The notes: generated by a model from the sequence alone, not told the origin. Counted from the first letter of the stretch, positions 25,051 to 33,798 are shown. The stretch is DNA of 46,349 nt from Rickettsia typhi (GCA_945876965.1 CAMCQG010000007.1:1-46349); one strand, 5' to 3'. Translations and numbers: made by a program.

Positions 25051-26021
25051 TTAAGAACTTGGCAAGTCAACCATAAAAGAGACAAGACAGCCATTGAGAA
25101 TTGAATTACTATTCAAATATAAAACACTAGATGTTATATTTGCATTAATCGTCGAAGGTGTAACAACATTGTTGCACGAAGTTTTACTATTACCCCATTC
25201 TGCAGCATTTCTGCCTCCCACAATATTACCGGCATATGGTAGACCATCATCAAACTTACTATCTAATTTTTGCGTTACAGATGCTGTTAATCCATATTTT
25301 TGAATTGAATCACAAGAATTTGTGCCACATGATACACCAGAATTTTGATACAAATCATAATTATTGCCAGTAGTTGTATTTGCCCCCTACAAGCGTCAAT
25401 TGATGCCTGTTTATAGATGAAGAAATAAAAGTCAATTCTTGCGGAAACACATATGAGCCACTTACGGCAACATATCCGCCACTGGCAATATATCTAAAAT
25501 CCCAAGCTCCAATTTTATCAAATTTAGCATATGGGATATTTTTGCCAGCAACAGAATCGGTCAAAGTAGTATATCTTGGATCAATGCCCGTTATAAAACC
25601 AGCAAGTTGCAACTCTATAAATTGGCAACTACGCTTGGTTGTAGATTCAATAAGATTTGTTTTAAGGCCTACAAAAGAGCCGTTGGTGGCTGCATTATCG
25701 ATAAAACATGTTCCACCAGCAACAGTGTTTGGCGACATACCGCCAGCCGATGCTGCAACCAAATCGGCAATTTGATCAGCTTTGCAATCTCCTGCATTAC
25801 AATCATATGTATCATAAAACATTTTAATAGAATTGTTGAAAGTGCGATATTCTTCGTATATTTTATTTATTTTTGCAGAATTAATCAAAGACCTAGACAC
25901 CAAAACAGTTGAAAGCATAATTGATATTATAACAATAACGACCGAAAGCTCAACCAAAGTAAAAGCTTTTTTTATTTTTTTGTCGCCCCCCCAAGAATTT
26001 TATTTTGTATCTTTTTATCAT
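25051..26021 (-). pseudogene. Prepilin-type (type IV pilin-like) gene broken at two G tracts
   Basis: The class III-like leader and N-terminal helix are clear: KKAFTLVELSVVIVII, followed by ISIML, the methylation/cleavage motif of type IV pilins and pseudopilins, with Glu5 of the mature protein present. The cysteine-containing C-terminal domain (YDCNAGDCKADQ, later CGTNSC and NGCLVSF) fits a pilin-like globular head. Reading right to left, an ATG at 26021 leads to a run of seven G (plus-strand C7 at 25986-25992), after which the frame is off by one. With six G the protein would continue in frame into the pilin motif. A second run of five G (plus C5 at 25383-25387) again has one G too many; with four, the frame joins the last 110 codons. 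As it stands, translation could start only at the TTG within FTLVE. It is a pseudogene, a slippage-controlled gene or an assembly error. It lies between rluB and argB. Confidence 0.75.
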
Positions 26022-26091
26022 ATTAAATTAGATTATTTATTTTAACTTAAATAATTAAGGTTGTATTAAATACTATTGTCAACATATATAA

Positions 26092-26116
26092 ATAAAATTA
26101 TAAATATATTTTGATA
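26092..26116 (+). repeat. Direct repeat copy 2 flanking the pilin-like gene
   Basis: This is the exact 25-base copy of 25014-25038, on the 5' side of the pilin-like gene and 15 bases before the argB stop codon. A CCCCCC run (26119-26124) follows. The region 25958-26131 otherwise holds the pilin leader and no other gene. Confidence 0.8.
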
Positions 26117-26131
26117 TTGCCCCCCTATTTA

Positions 26132-27100
26132 TCAAACAATCGGAAAAAATGACTTTACATCGTTTGCCATATTTTTAAATATAACAGTTCCAACTCCTTC
26201 ATCTTTTAGTAAATCTATCAAAGTAATATGATGTTCGTTGCCGTTGACAATAGAACAAGATCCGACACCATTTTTTAAAGCATTAATTGAACTAATAGCT
26301 TTAATTTTTAATTCCTGATGAACAGCATCGCTATCTATTAATATTTTAAGTTTTTCTGATGATATTTTATTTAGAATATTACCTTCTGTGTTTGAAATTC
26401 CATCAAAATCTGTTAAAAAAAGCAATAAATCAGCCTGCGTTTGCTCAGCAATAAAGCCAGCTAAAACATCGGCATTCATAACATATGCTTTGCCAATATC
26501 ATTTATTCCAATTGGGCTAATAACCGGAACCATTCCATTTTCAAAAATTGTATCTAAAAAATTTAAATCCATAGAAATTGGCTCACCAACCAAACCAAGC
26601 TCAACAATTCTTTCAATTTCAGACCCCGGATCTTTTTTTATTCTACGCATTTTATCTGTTTTGATAAAATTATTATCCCTACCAGAAATACTAATTGCAA
26701 CCCCGCCAACATGATTAATATCGCTAACAATATGGGGTGCAATACTGCCCTTTAAAACCATTTCTATAATATGAAAATGTGCCTCATCTATAACTCGTTC
26801 GCCATCTATAAATTTTTCTAATCCACCAACAATTTTAAGCATTTCACCTATTTTAGCACCACCACCATGAACAACAATAACTCTAACCCCACTGCTTTGC
26901 AAAACAGCAATATCTTTTGCCATAGAATACATCGCTTCTCTATTGGTCAAAACTCCATTGCCACATTTAATAACTATTGTTTTACCTGCAATTTTTGCAA
27001 AAATACCAATATATTTTGATAAAATATCAAGCTCTCCAGCTAAATCATCATATTTTATAAAAGCTTTTGGCGTAACTATGTTATCTTTTTTTTTTGACAT
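26132..27100 (-). CDS. argB: Acetylglutamate kinase
   Basis: ArgB phosphorylates N-acetylglutamate in arginine synthesis. The 322-residue protein shows the amino-acid-kinase layout: VIKCGNGV (Lys45), VIVVHGGGAKIGEML (78-88), ERVIDEAHFHIIEMVLKGSI, VAISISGRDNNFI, GMVPVISPIGI, VMNADVLAGFIAEQTQADLLLFLTDFDGI and the closing NEHHITLIDLL. It is slightly long because of about 20 N-terminal residues. One oddity: the first glycine-rich loop is usually VIKYGG, and here its second glycine is Asn. The gene stands alone: no argA, argC, argD or argJ is near. A 68-base gap separates it from the unknown membrane protein gene upstream. Confidence 0.9.
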   Translation of the reverse strand: MSKKKDNIVTPKAFIKYDDLAGELDILSKYIGIFAKIAGKTIVIKCGNGVLTNREAMYSMAKDIAVLQSSGVRVIVVHGGGAKIGEMLKIVGGLEKFIDGERVIDEAHFHIIEMVLKGSIAPHIVSDINHVGGVAISISGRDNNFIKTDKMRRIKKDPGSEIERIVELGLVGEPISMDLNFLDTIFENGMVPVISPIGINDIGKAYVMNADVLAGFIAEQTQADLLLFLTDFDGISNTEGNILNKISSEKLKILIDSDAVHQELKIKAISSINALKNGVGSCSIVNGNEHHITLIDLLKDEGVGTVIFKNMANDVKSFFPIV

Positions 27101-27168
27101 AAAACAACTTATAAATTATTTATAATTGATAAAAAACATTATATTCTATATGCAAGTTTTTTTATTTA

Positions 27169-28239
27169 TTATTTAGCTTGAGTTAAATTTTGATCATTTT
27201 CTTTATTATTTTCTTCTTTTTTAATATACGATTCTGTCCGTGCTTCATTGGCAAATTTCTGTTGCTTCATTATTTTGCTTTGATTATCGGCTTGGATACC
27301 TTTATTTGTATTGTTTATTGGTTCGTTTCTATCGTCTGTTTTTAGATTGTCTTTTGTTTTATTTTCGATTTTTTTTGCCGCATCTGCTGCTGCACTTTTT
27401 GTGTTCATGTTTTTTAAAGTTTCTTTGGGTATACCTTTTTTTAACTCTTCTAATTTAGACCGAACTTCTTCTTTGTCCTTATGAACACTTGTAGATAAAT
27501 CGTTTATTTTTTTTCTTACATTCACATTTTTTTTGGATATTTTAGAATTTTTAACATATGATGCAATTTTATTTACAAAAAATGCAACACCAATAACAAG
27601 ACCTATTGCACCAATAACTGCAAGACCTATACCCATCGAAGAAGCTGTGGCTGCGGTCAAAAAGGCTGCAGCACCAAGCGATGCATTTATTGCCAAAAGA
27701 GTCCCAGTTAAGCCGGCACCAATTCCAACTACTCCAAATCCAGCTAAAAACCATTTTTTTGCTTTATCAAACTTTAAACGAGCATCTGATTTTCCACGAT
27801 CTGGATCGGAAAAATTTTTGAGAAAATTTTGCTGTGCAACATCAGACAATGTAGTAAACTTATTATCTGTTGCCAAATCTTCAACGCTATACTCTTGAGT
27901 TTGCCCTTTTTCATCAACAAATTTAATTTTTTCAGATAAATCTAATACTTTTTGACCACCAAGCAAAGCATTTTTTATTTTATTAAGACCAGCGTCACCA
28001 TCTTTTTCTTGATTTGCATTTATGATATTTATCAGGCTGCCAGAAAATTTTTCATTACGCTTGTTAGCTATCGACATATATTCAAGCGAGGCAATATCTG
28101 AACTAATTTTATCTTGTGCCTGTTTTTTCCCTTGCTGTACCTGTAATTCTTTTTGCCTCTCTGTCGATATTTTCTGATTGTACACAGCAGCGTTATAGTG
28201 TGTGCCTTTATCATATGGTGACACATTCAGTTCTTTCAT
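27169..28239 (-). CDS. Large coiled-coil membrane protein, function unknown
   Basis: I do not recognise this 356-residue protein. It opens with a charged, Gln-rich region (TERQKELQVQQGKKQAQDKI), then helical segments including DAGLNKIKNALLGGQKVLDLSEKI. Two adjacent Gly/Ala-rich hydrophobic segments follow at about residues 167-235 (FGVVGIGAGLTGTLLAINA, AAAFLTAATASSMGIGLAVI and IGLVIGVAFFVNKIA). The C-terminal third is a basic, disordered or coiled-coil tail. There is no signal peptide. This layout is common among secreted, membrane-inserting effectors of intracellular bacteria, but that is only a resemblance. It shares the strand of argB, 68 bases upstream. Confidence 0.6.
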   Translation of the reverse strand: MKELNVSPYDKGTHYNAAVYNQKISTERQKELQVQQGKKQAQDKISSDIASLEYMSIANKRNEKFSGSLINIINANQEKDGDAGLNKIKNALLGGQKVLDLSEKIKFVDEKGQTQEYSVEDLATDNKFTTLSDVAQQNFLKNFSDPDRGKSDARLKFDKAKKWFLAGFGVVGIGAGLTGTLLAINASLGAAAFLTAATASSMGIGLAVIGAIGLVIGVAFFVNKIASYVKNSKISKKNVNVRKKINDLSTSVHKDKEEVRSKLEELKKGIPKETLKNMNTKSAAADAAKKIENKTKDNLKTDDRNEPINNTNKGIQADNQSKIMKQQKFANEARTESYIKKEENNKENDQNLTQAK

Positions 28240-28335
28240 GTATATTATGTTAAATCAATGTCTTTATAATCCATAAAATTTATATTGCAATTAATTTTAT
28301 ATTAATATAATTAATTAAAAATAATTTTTATATCA

Positions 28336-29199
28336 ATGTCACACCAAAGAACGATCGAAACAGAAATTAATTGTAGCGGAGTTGGTGTACATTCTGGTAA
28401 AAAAGTCAATTTACAACTTTTGCCAGCCGATATTAATTCGGGAATTAAATTTATTAGAACAGATTTAGAAAATGGTGAAATTTTGGCACAATATCCAAAT
28501 ATCGTTAGCAAAGGTTTTTCAACAACAATCATAAACAACAATGGTGCATCCGTTAATACAATAGAGCATTTAATGTCTGCATTATGGTTTTTAAATATTA
28601 CAAATATCGTAATTAAAATAGATAGCGAAGAAATGCCGATCATGGATGGTTCTGCAGAATATTTTTTGTTTTTAATTGAATCTGCTGGTATTTTTTTGCA
28701 AGAAGAATCTTTTAAAACATTAGATATTATTAGAAATATTGAATATAAAGATGGAGATAAAATAATATATGTTAAGCCATATAAAAGTTTAAAAGTTGAT
28801 TTTTATTACGAATCGGAGGCAAATCATAAATTGTTGCCAAATATAAATTTTTGCTTTGATTCATCTAAAAATAATTTTAAATATGATATTGCAAGAGCAA
28901 GAACATTTTCGCCAATTGAACAAGTTAATTATTTACAATCAAAAGGCTTGGCAACTGGTGGTAGCAAGCTAAATGCCTTGATTATAAATGACGATAAAAT
29001 AGAAAATAAAGAACAATTAAGATATTCAAATGAGCCTATTAGACATAAAATTTTAGACTGTATAGGTGATTTTTACTTATCTGGTTATCATATAAATGGA
29101 TATTTTGAATGCCACAAATCAGGGCATCAAATGAATTTAAAAATATTAGAAACAATTTTTAGCAACCACGATAATTACAAAATAACATCACAAGATTGA
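28336..29199 (+). CDS. lpxC: UDP-3-O-acyl-N-acetylglucosamine deacetylase
   Basis: LpxC catalyses the committed step of lipid A synthesis, a zinc-dependent deacetylation. The 287 residues contain the zinc site: His78 in TIEHLMSAL (with Glu77), His237 and Asp241 in IRHKILDCIGDF, and the general acid His264 in KSGHQMN. The family start RTIETEINCSGVGVHSGKKV, MPIMDGSAEYF and ARTFSPIEQVNYLQSKGLATGGS are all present. Although many rickettsia-like bacteria lose LPS, lpxC here looks intact, agreeing with the GT9 gene. It converges on a lipoprotein gene with a 12-base overlap at the 3' ends. Confidence 0.95.
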   Translation: MSHQRTIETEINCSGVGVHSGKKVNLQLLPADINSGIKFIRTDLENGEILAQYPNIVSKGFSTTIINNNGASVNTIEHLMSALWFLNITNIVIKIDSEEMPIMDGSAEYFLFLIESAGIFLQEESFKTLDIIRNIEYKDGDKIIYVKPYKSLKVDFYYESEANHKLLPNINFCFDSSKNNFKYDIARARTFSPIEQVNYLQSKGLATGGSKLNALIINDDKIENKEQLRYSNEPIRHKILDCIGDFYLSGYHINGYFECHKSGHQMNLKILETIFSNHDNYKITSQD

Positions 29200-29634
29200 G
29201 CATTTTAATAAAATATTTTGCTTTATTTCATCTGCTAATTCTTTATTTTGACTGTTTACTTTAAAGCTATCTATGTCTGTTGCAAAAATTGTTATTTGAT
29301 CGGTTAAAACTTCTGTAATAATTATTTTTTCTTTGGTTTCAATTTGTTTGATTGGATATTTTTCACTTATATAATCAAGTGCAACAATAAAAATATCACA
29401 AGTTTGATCTTTTTTTTCTGGCTTTTCAATTTCTTTTTCTGTTTTCTTTTTTTTATTTAAAAAATCAGGTATTTTAATATCAAAATCAGCTTTTAATGAG
29501 TTAAAATTACCTTGTCTGCTTGTCAATTGATATTCTCTGCTAATTGGATAACTATCTTCAATTTCTACATCTTTGAATGTTTCTTTGAACTTGTTGCAGC
29601 CTGTTATTAATAATAACAATAATAATAATTTCAT
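29188..29634 (-). CDS. Predicted small lipoprotein
   Basis: The 148-residue product begins MKLLLLLLLITGC, a compact lipoprotein signal with Cys13. The mature part has a charged linker (FLNKKKKTEKEIEKPEKKDQ, about 73-92) and a C-terminal domain with VALDYISEKYPIKQIETKEK and ITIFATDIDSFKVNSQNKEL. I place it in the DUF3576-like class only as a weak resemblance: those are alphaproteobacterial lipoproteins of about this size with a similar C-terminal half. It is convergent with lpxC (12-base overlap) and divergent from rfbG. The location inside the envelope is the best-supported statement. Confidence 0.65.
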   Translation of the reverse strand: MKLLLLLLLITGCNKFKETFKDVEIEDSYPISREYQLTSRQGNFNSLKADFDIKIPDFLNKKKKTEKEIEKPEKKDQTCDIFIVALDYISEKYPIKQIETKEKIIITEVLTDQITIFATDIDSFKVNSQNKELADEIKQNILLKCSIL

Positions 29635-29744
29635 ACAATATAATACATTTATATTTAACCTATTTTTTTAAATGATATAATTGTCAATAATTATTGACAT
29701 CTATAATCATAATTGTTATAGATGTTCATTTAAATAATATTTAT

Positions 29745-30797
29745 ATGCAAAATTTTTTTAACAAAAAGAAGGTTTTTTTAACGGGTCACACAGGCTTTAA
29801 AGGATCTTGGCTTGCTTTAATTTTAGCTAAATTTGGGGCTGATGTTGTGGGCTTTGCAAAAGAACCATCGGATTGGGATTCTTCGTATAAAATATTTGAA
29901 ATTGATAAAAAAATTAAAAGTATAATTGGTGATTTGGATGACCTTGATTTATTACAAAAAACAATAGAAAATCATAATCCAGATATTATATTTCATTTGG
30001 CAGCACAACCAATTGTTTTGCGATCGTATAAAGACCCTATTGAAACTTGGAAAACAAATGTTATGGGTACTTTAAATGTTTTTGAGGCAACAAAAAATCT
30101 TAAAAATTTACGCACAATTGTTAATATTACAACCGATAAATGCTATAAAAATAAAGAGTGGTGTTATCCCTATCGCGAAAACGACCAACTTGGGGGACAC
30201 GATCCATATTCGGCAAGCAAAGCTGCTGTTGAAATTTTGGCCGATTCGTATCGTAATAGTTTTTTTAAAAAACGCGGGGTACAAATGGCAAATGCTAGGG
30301 GCGGAAATGTTGTTGGCGGTGGAGATTTTGGCGAATCAAGACTTTTGCCTTCAATTGTGCATTCTATAAAATATGGTAGTGAATTTATAGTTAGAAAACC
30401 TGATGCGGTTCGTCCTTGGCAACATGTTATCGATATCTTGAACGGATATATGATGATTGCAAAAAAGATATACGAAAATGATAATTTTGATCTAAATTAT
30501 AATATTGCACCAGATAATATGAGCCCTTTAACGGTTTCAGAAATTGCCCAAATTGCTAAACAAAAATTACCACAATTAAATGTTATAACAAAAATAGATC
30601 CAAACGATCTGCATGAAGCTGGTTTACTTACTCTTGATAATTCGTTTATAAAACAACAAATTGGATGGAAACCGCTTATGACAAATTTACAAGCCATAGA
30701 TCTATCTTTTGATTGGTATACATCTTATTTGAAAAACGACACAAATTTACAGCGAATTGCAGAACAACAAATTGATTCTTTTTTTATACAAAAATAA
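29745..30797 (+). CDS. rfbG: CDP-glucose 4,6-dehydratase
   Basis: RfbG converts CDP-glucose to CDP-4-keto-6-deoxyglucose for deoxysugars in surface polysaccharides. The 351 residues start with VFLTGHTGFKGSWLALILAK (NAD-binding, 11-30), the CDP-glucose-dehydratase variant of the SDR loop. They contain FHLAAQPIVLRSYKDPIETW, ITTDKCYKN, the catalytic pair Tyr155 and Lys159 in PYSASKAA, and RPWQHVIDILNGYM. The start is the ATG at 29745; an upstream TTG in the same frame would add 17 non-conserved residues. No rfbF, rfbH or rfbE genes are near, so how the product is used cannot be told from here. Confidence 0.9.
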   Translation: MQNFFNKKKVFLTGHTGFKGSWLALILAKFGADVVGFAKEPSDWDSSYKIFEIDKKIKSIIGDLDDLDLLQKTIENHNPDIIFHLAAQPIVLRSYKDPIETWKTNVMGTLNVFEATKNLKNLRTIVNITTDKCYKNKEWCYPYRENDQLGGHDPYSASKAAVEILADSYRNSFFKKRGVQMANARGGNVVGGGDFGESRLLPSIVHSIKYGSEFIVRKPDAVRPWQHVIDILNGYMMIAKKIYENDNFDLNYNIAPDNMSPLTVSEIAQIAKQKLPQLNVITKIDPNDLHEAGLLTLDNSFIKQQIGWKPLMTNLQAIDLSFDWYTSYLKNDTNLQRIAEQQIDSFFIQK

Positions 30798-30984
30798 AAC
30801 TTCAATACAGTACATTTGATAATCTTATTGCTATAAATATAATAAAATAATAAAACAGATTATTAATTGTTCATATTATAATTAGAAAATATTAGTAATT
30901 AATATATATATTGCATTTTATATTTTATATTATTTAATGGTTTACATATATCCAATATTTATAAACTAATAATACCCCTCGATA

Positions 30985-31719
30985 ATGCCTTTATTGGTTA
31001 TATTTCTATTTTTTATACCCAATGTGGCCAAAGCTAGTGGTAACATAGATATATTACCACAAAGCCATTTAAAAGATTCTGGATCCCCATTTTTTGGATT
31101 TAGCACAGCTATAAATTTTTATGATGCCTATCGTGGCGAAGGAAAAGAAGATATAAATACAGCTGGCAATTCACTTTCGGCATTTGCAGGTTATTCATAT
31201 GATAATCTTGTTTTAATTGGTGGATACGATCACTCTTTTTCACCAATAACATATGATGGCTCTTTTGATAGCCTACAAAATGGAAATATAAGGCAGTATC
31301 CAGAAATTTATGCTGATATAAATTATTATATAACAAGAAAATACATGTTTCAGCCCTATTTAATTGCAGGTTTGGCATTGGCTCAAGAAATAGACAACGG
31401 CACATTATCGCATGGCGGAATGGGGGTTCACTACAATCTTGGCGGGGGCGTTAATATTCCAATAAACGATAAATGGACCATAAACTATGATGCAACAATT
31501 TTAACTATAAAACACCAATCTTTGCCAGCAGAAATATTCATAAAAACAGGTATAGATGTTGGTTATCAAATTACAAAAAATTTAATAATTGTATATGCCC
31601 TAACCTATAAAAGCCCAAGGTTGAATGATAGGCATTTAGAAAAAACCATCTTACCTGCACATTTAGATGTACACGGAGATAATATATTTTCTATGGAGCT
31701 GGGCTTTATTTTTAGTTAG
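30985..31719 (+). CDS. Predicted outer-membrane beta-barrel protein
   Basis: The 244-residue product has a signal peptide (MPLLVIFLFFIPNVAKA). The mature protein is made of amphipathic beta strands with short turns (STAINFYDAYRG, LSAFAGYSYDNLVLIGGYDH, YMFQPYLIAGLALAQE, YNLGGGVNIPINDKWTINY). The end is MELGFIFS: Phe is one residue before a terminal Ser, so the Bam signal is less classic than in the two other barrel genes. It follows a 187-base gap after rfbG holding a weak TTGCAT/TTTAAT promoter-like pair at 30911-30938. This is the last gene before the decayed mobile zone. Confidence 0.6.
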   Translation: MPLLVIFLFFIPNVAKASGNIDILPQSHLKDSGSPFFGFSTAINFYDAYRGEGKEDINTAGNSLSAFAGYSYDNLVLIGGYDHSFSPITYDGSFDSLQNGNIRQYPEIYADINYYITRKYMFQPYLIAGLALAQEIDNGTLSHGGMGVHYNLGGGVNIPINDKWTINYDATILTIKHQSLPAEIFIKTGIDVGYQITKNLIIVYALTYKSPRLNDRHLEKTILPAHLDVHGDNIFSMELGFIFS

Positions 31720-31861
31720 TTTTAAATATTAAAATTAGAAACAGATATTTATCAAGTAACAAAAAGAAGAAATAGCTTTAGTTGTTAATAATATTGATAT
31801 TTTTATCCCTTTTAATGATTATTACGAATTTGATATATTTCAATCTCTAAGAGAATGTCAT

Positions 31862-32332
31862 TTGGTAGACAATAAAAAAACATCCCCAGCAATTAAGCAT
31901 TTCTTAAGCAGTGGATTTGATTCTCTTTTTGTGAACGAAATAAAAAAAATTGACAAACTTTATTACATTGATAATACACCAAAAAGACATGAGGTTGAAA
32001 TTGTGACTCACATATGCAAAATATTAAATAATGTTGAGATTTATTCTTATAAATCTCGGAATATAATATATTTTTGTAAATATGATAGTTATTTAATATT
32101 TAGGCAAATAAAAGAGATTTATTATAAATGGTCAAATGAAATTTGCGAATATAACAAAAATTTAAAACAAGATCTTGAAAATAAATTGATAAATAAAGAT
32201 CCAAAACATATATTAGAAATGTTAATACCTCGGCAGAAGAATTTTTATACATATTGTATTGGACTTAGTGGTAAAAAAAGAAGAAAATTTATAAGACTGT
32301 TTTTGGATTTATATAAAAATGAAATGACATAA
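31862..32332 (+). CDS. Hypothetical protein, probably 5'-degraded
   Basis: I do not recognise this protein. The frame is open without a stop from 31760, and the bases before the TTG at 31862 read like coding sequence (ALVVNNIDIFIPFNDYYEF, then DIFQSLREC), but there is no ATG or GTG. Just upstream, another frame gives LKLETDIYQVTK, which joins in sense with a one-base shift at the aaaaagaagaaa run near 31760-31771. The best explanation is a gene whose 5' part was broken by a frameshift. The C-terminal part is basic (KRRKFIRLFLDLYKNEM). It stops five bases before the recombinase remnant, so it belongs to the accessory zone. Confidence 0.4.
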   Translation: MVDNKKTSPAIKHFLSSGFDSLFVNEIKKIDKLYYIDNTPKRHEVEIVTHICKILNNVEIYSYKSRNIIYFCKYDSYLIFRQIKEIYYKWSNEICEYNKNLKQDLENKLINKDPKHILEMLIPRQKNFYTYCIGLSGKKRRKFIRLFLDLYKNEMT

Positions 32333-32337
32333 TAAGC

Positions 32338-32712
32338 TTGAAAATCAAAATAAGTGATATTAAAAATAGAATTAAATCCGAAGAACAAAAACAAAATAGA
32401 CTTCTTGACGCACTTTTGAATAGGAGTATAACGCGGCCCATCTTTGCAAACAAAAAAGCAGACAAAAACTTTAAAAACGCAGTAATTACGGCGTTTCAGC
32501 TGGCTTCAAGACTTGATGATATTTTTCTAGTTTGGCTACGCCGCTAATTCGTGGTCGAAAAATTATGAAAAGAGAGAAATTATAAATTTTGTGTTTTTTC
32601 AAAACTCTAATTAACAGGTAAAAAACTAGTATTTACCGTGGTTAAACCCTTTGATGAAGTGCTAAAATGTGGTGAAAGCCCTATTTGGCTCCCCTCTTTC
32701 AACATATTTTGA
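32338..32712 (+). pseudogene. Serine-recombinase C-terminus, remnant A
   Basis: Pieces in changing frames follow the order seen in large serine recombinases. First is a coiled coil (SEEQKQNRLLDALLNRSIT ... ANKKAD). Next are ITAFQLASRLDDIFL, EKREIINFVF, a frameshift to FSKL, a stop, and LTGKKLVFTVVKPFDEV continuing LKCGESPIWL. It ends at a TGA at 32710-32712. At least one frameshift (near 32600) and one internal TAA are needed to explain it. The catalytic N-terminal domain is missing. Remnant B at 35910-36392 is the closest relative within the window. It shows that an integrated element once ended here. Confidence 0.7.
32626..32692 (+). repeat. Recombinase-derived 67-bp repeat, copy 1
   Basis: This block is 64/67 identical to 36108-36174 (differences at three third-codon or degenerate positions). 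It encodes LVFTVVKPFDEVLKCGE followed by PIWL. The interval between the copies holds the DUF1624 gene, the lipoprotein gene and the mazEF remnant, so the repeats could support recombination between them. Confidence 0.9.
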
Positions 32713-32799
32713 AACAAACAAGACGATATTTTGCCTACAATGAACCGCCCGATGACGGAAGGAGTGAGGTTGTGCTTGGTGGCGCAGAAAAAGCAAAGT

Positions 32800-32813
32800 T
32801 GCACAGCTGTGCA
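32800..32813. repeat. 14-bp perfect palindrome at the 3' end of the DUF1624 gene
   Basis: TGCACAGCTGTGCA is a perfect palindrome one base before the stop codon of the minus-strand DUF1624 gene. A half copy, AGCTGTGCA, recurs at 34994-35002 just after the lipoprotein gene. It might be a recombination or operator site; its function is unknown. Confidence 0.5.
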
Positions 32814-32814
32814 G

Positions 32815-33798
32815 TTAATTTAGATGTTGTAGTATTTTGTAAAATACAGTAATAACATAAATATGTATTACATAATATTTCATACTATTTCTTCCCAAGA
32901 ATTCAAAAAATTTATTTCTGAGCTGAAATATAAATGCAAAATTCAATAATAAAATCGCAATAGAGCAAAAAGTCGTTAAAAATATCAATGAGGGTGGATA
33001 TTTTGTAAAGTTTAAGAATGATAAAATATTGTTCAAAGTATCTATATATTCAATATATTCTGATTTTTCCCCAAAATTTATATAATATCTGGTTAAAAAT
33101 CCTGTCAATAATATGCAAGCGGATGTAATCGTAAGCTTTTTTATTTTATTAATATAATTTTTATAATATATATCACCTAAAAAATATCCAATTCCAATCA
33201 CACCGACCCAAGAAAGAACAGGGTATGTATTTCTTATAAATATTGAATTATTAAATAACCAAAATACTGTTTTTTCATGAAACACTGCCCATAAAACTCG
33301 TAACACTTGATTATCTGGCTTTGGTATATTCAAAAATGTAACAAGATTATCTATAAGAATTAAACTACATGAAATATATAAAATTGTCCACCTGTTAAAA
33401 TATCTAATCATAATTCCAAGTGCAATAAGTGATATCCCTATTGCAAAAATTACTTGTAAAAATATTTTATATGGATTTATTGCCAATGTCCATCCGAACG
33501 TCACAATCGTAAATTCCATTAGCATTAATAATAACCCGCGTTTGATAATTGATTTTGATATATCATATGATGTATTTTGTTGTTTGATATAAGCGGAAAC
33601 GCCGCATAATAATACAAATGTTGGTGCACACAGATGCCCTATTAATCTTAAAATTATAAGAATTTTTGATGAATTTGCTATGTCTATTGGATCGGAAAGC
33701 ATTTTAATAAATGGATTACAATGAACAATATGATCAATTGTCATTAAAAAAATAACAAACCCACGAATCAAATCAATTTGAAATATTCTCTTTTTCAT
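32815..33798 (-). CDS. DUF1624/HGSNAT-type membrane acyltransferase
   Basis: The 327-residue protein has about eight membrane helices. It starts with the family signature RIFQIDLIRGFVIFLMTIDH, followed by HLCAPTFVLLCGVSAYI. These positions, including the Asp-His pair in TIDH and the later His in GHLCAP, are those of the heparan-alpha-glucosaminide N-acetyltransferase/DUF1624 group, which moves acetyl groups across the membrane to sugars. Its substrate in this bacterium is unknown. It is flanked by recombinase remnant A and by a lipoprotein gene that starts divergently about 60 bases away. It appears complete, and it is the only membrane enzyme in the mobile zone. Confidence 0.78.
   Translation of the reverse strand: MKKRIFQIDLIRGFVIFLMTIDHIVHCNPFIKMLSDPIDIANSSKILIILRLIGHLCAPTFVLLCGVSAYIKQQNTSYDISKSIIKRGLLLMLMEFTIVTFGWTLAINPYKIFLQVIFAIGISLIALGIMIRYFNRWTILYISCSLILIDNLVTFLNIPKPDNQVLRVLWAVFHEKTVFWLFNNSIFIRNTYPVLSWVGVIGIGYFLGDIYYKNYINKIKKLTITSACILLTGFLTRYYINFGEKSEYIEYIDTLNNILSFLNFTKYPPSLIFLTTFCSIAILLLNFAFIFQLRNKFFEFLGRNSMKYYVIHIYVITVFYKILQHLN

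Noticed and set aside
27533..27898. 121-codon plus-strand frame opposite the unknown membrane protein
   Set aside because: Proline/alanine pattern comes from reading the hydrophobic block backwards; the minus-strand frame is longer and has a sensible layout.
32713..32799. Slightly GC-richer stretch between remnant A and the palindrome as a gene or RNA
   Set aside because: No open frame with recognisable features and no clear hairpin beyond the palindrome; probably more decayed element sequence.
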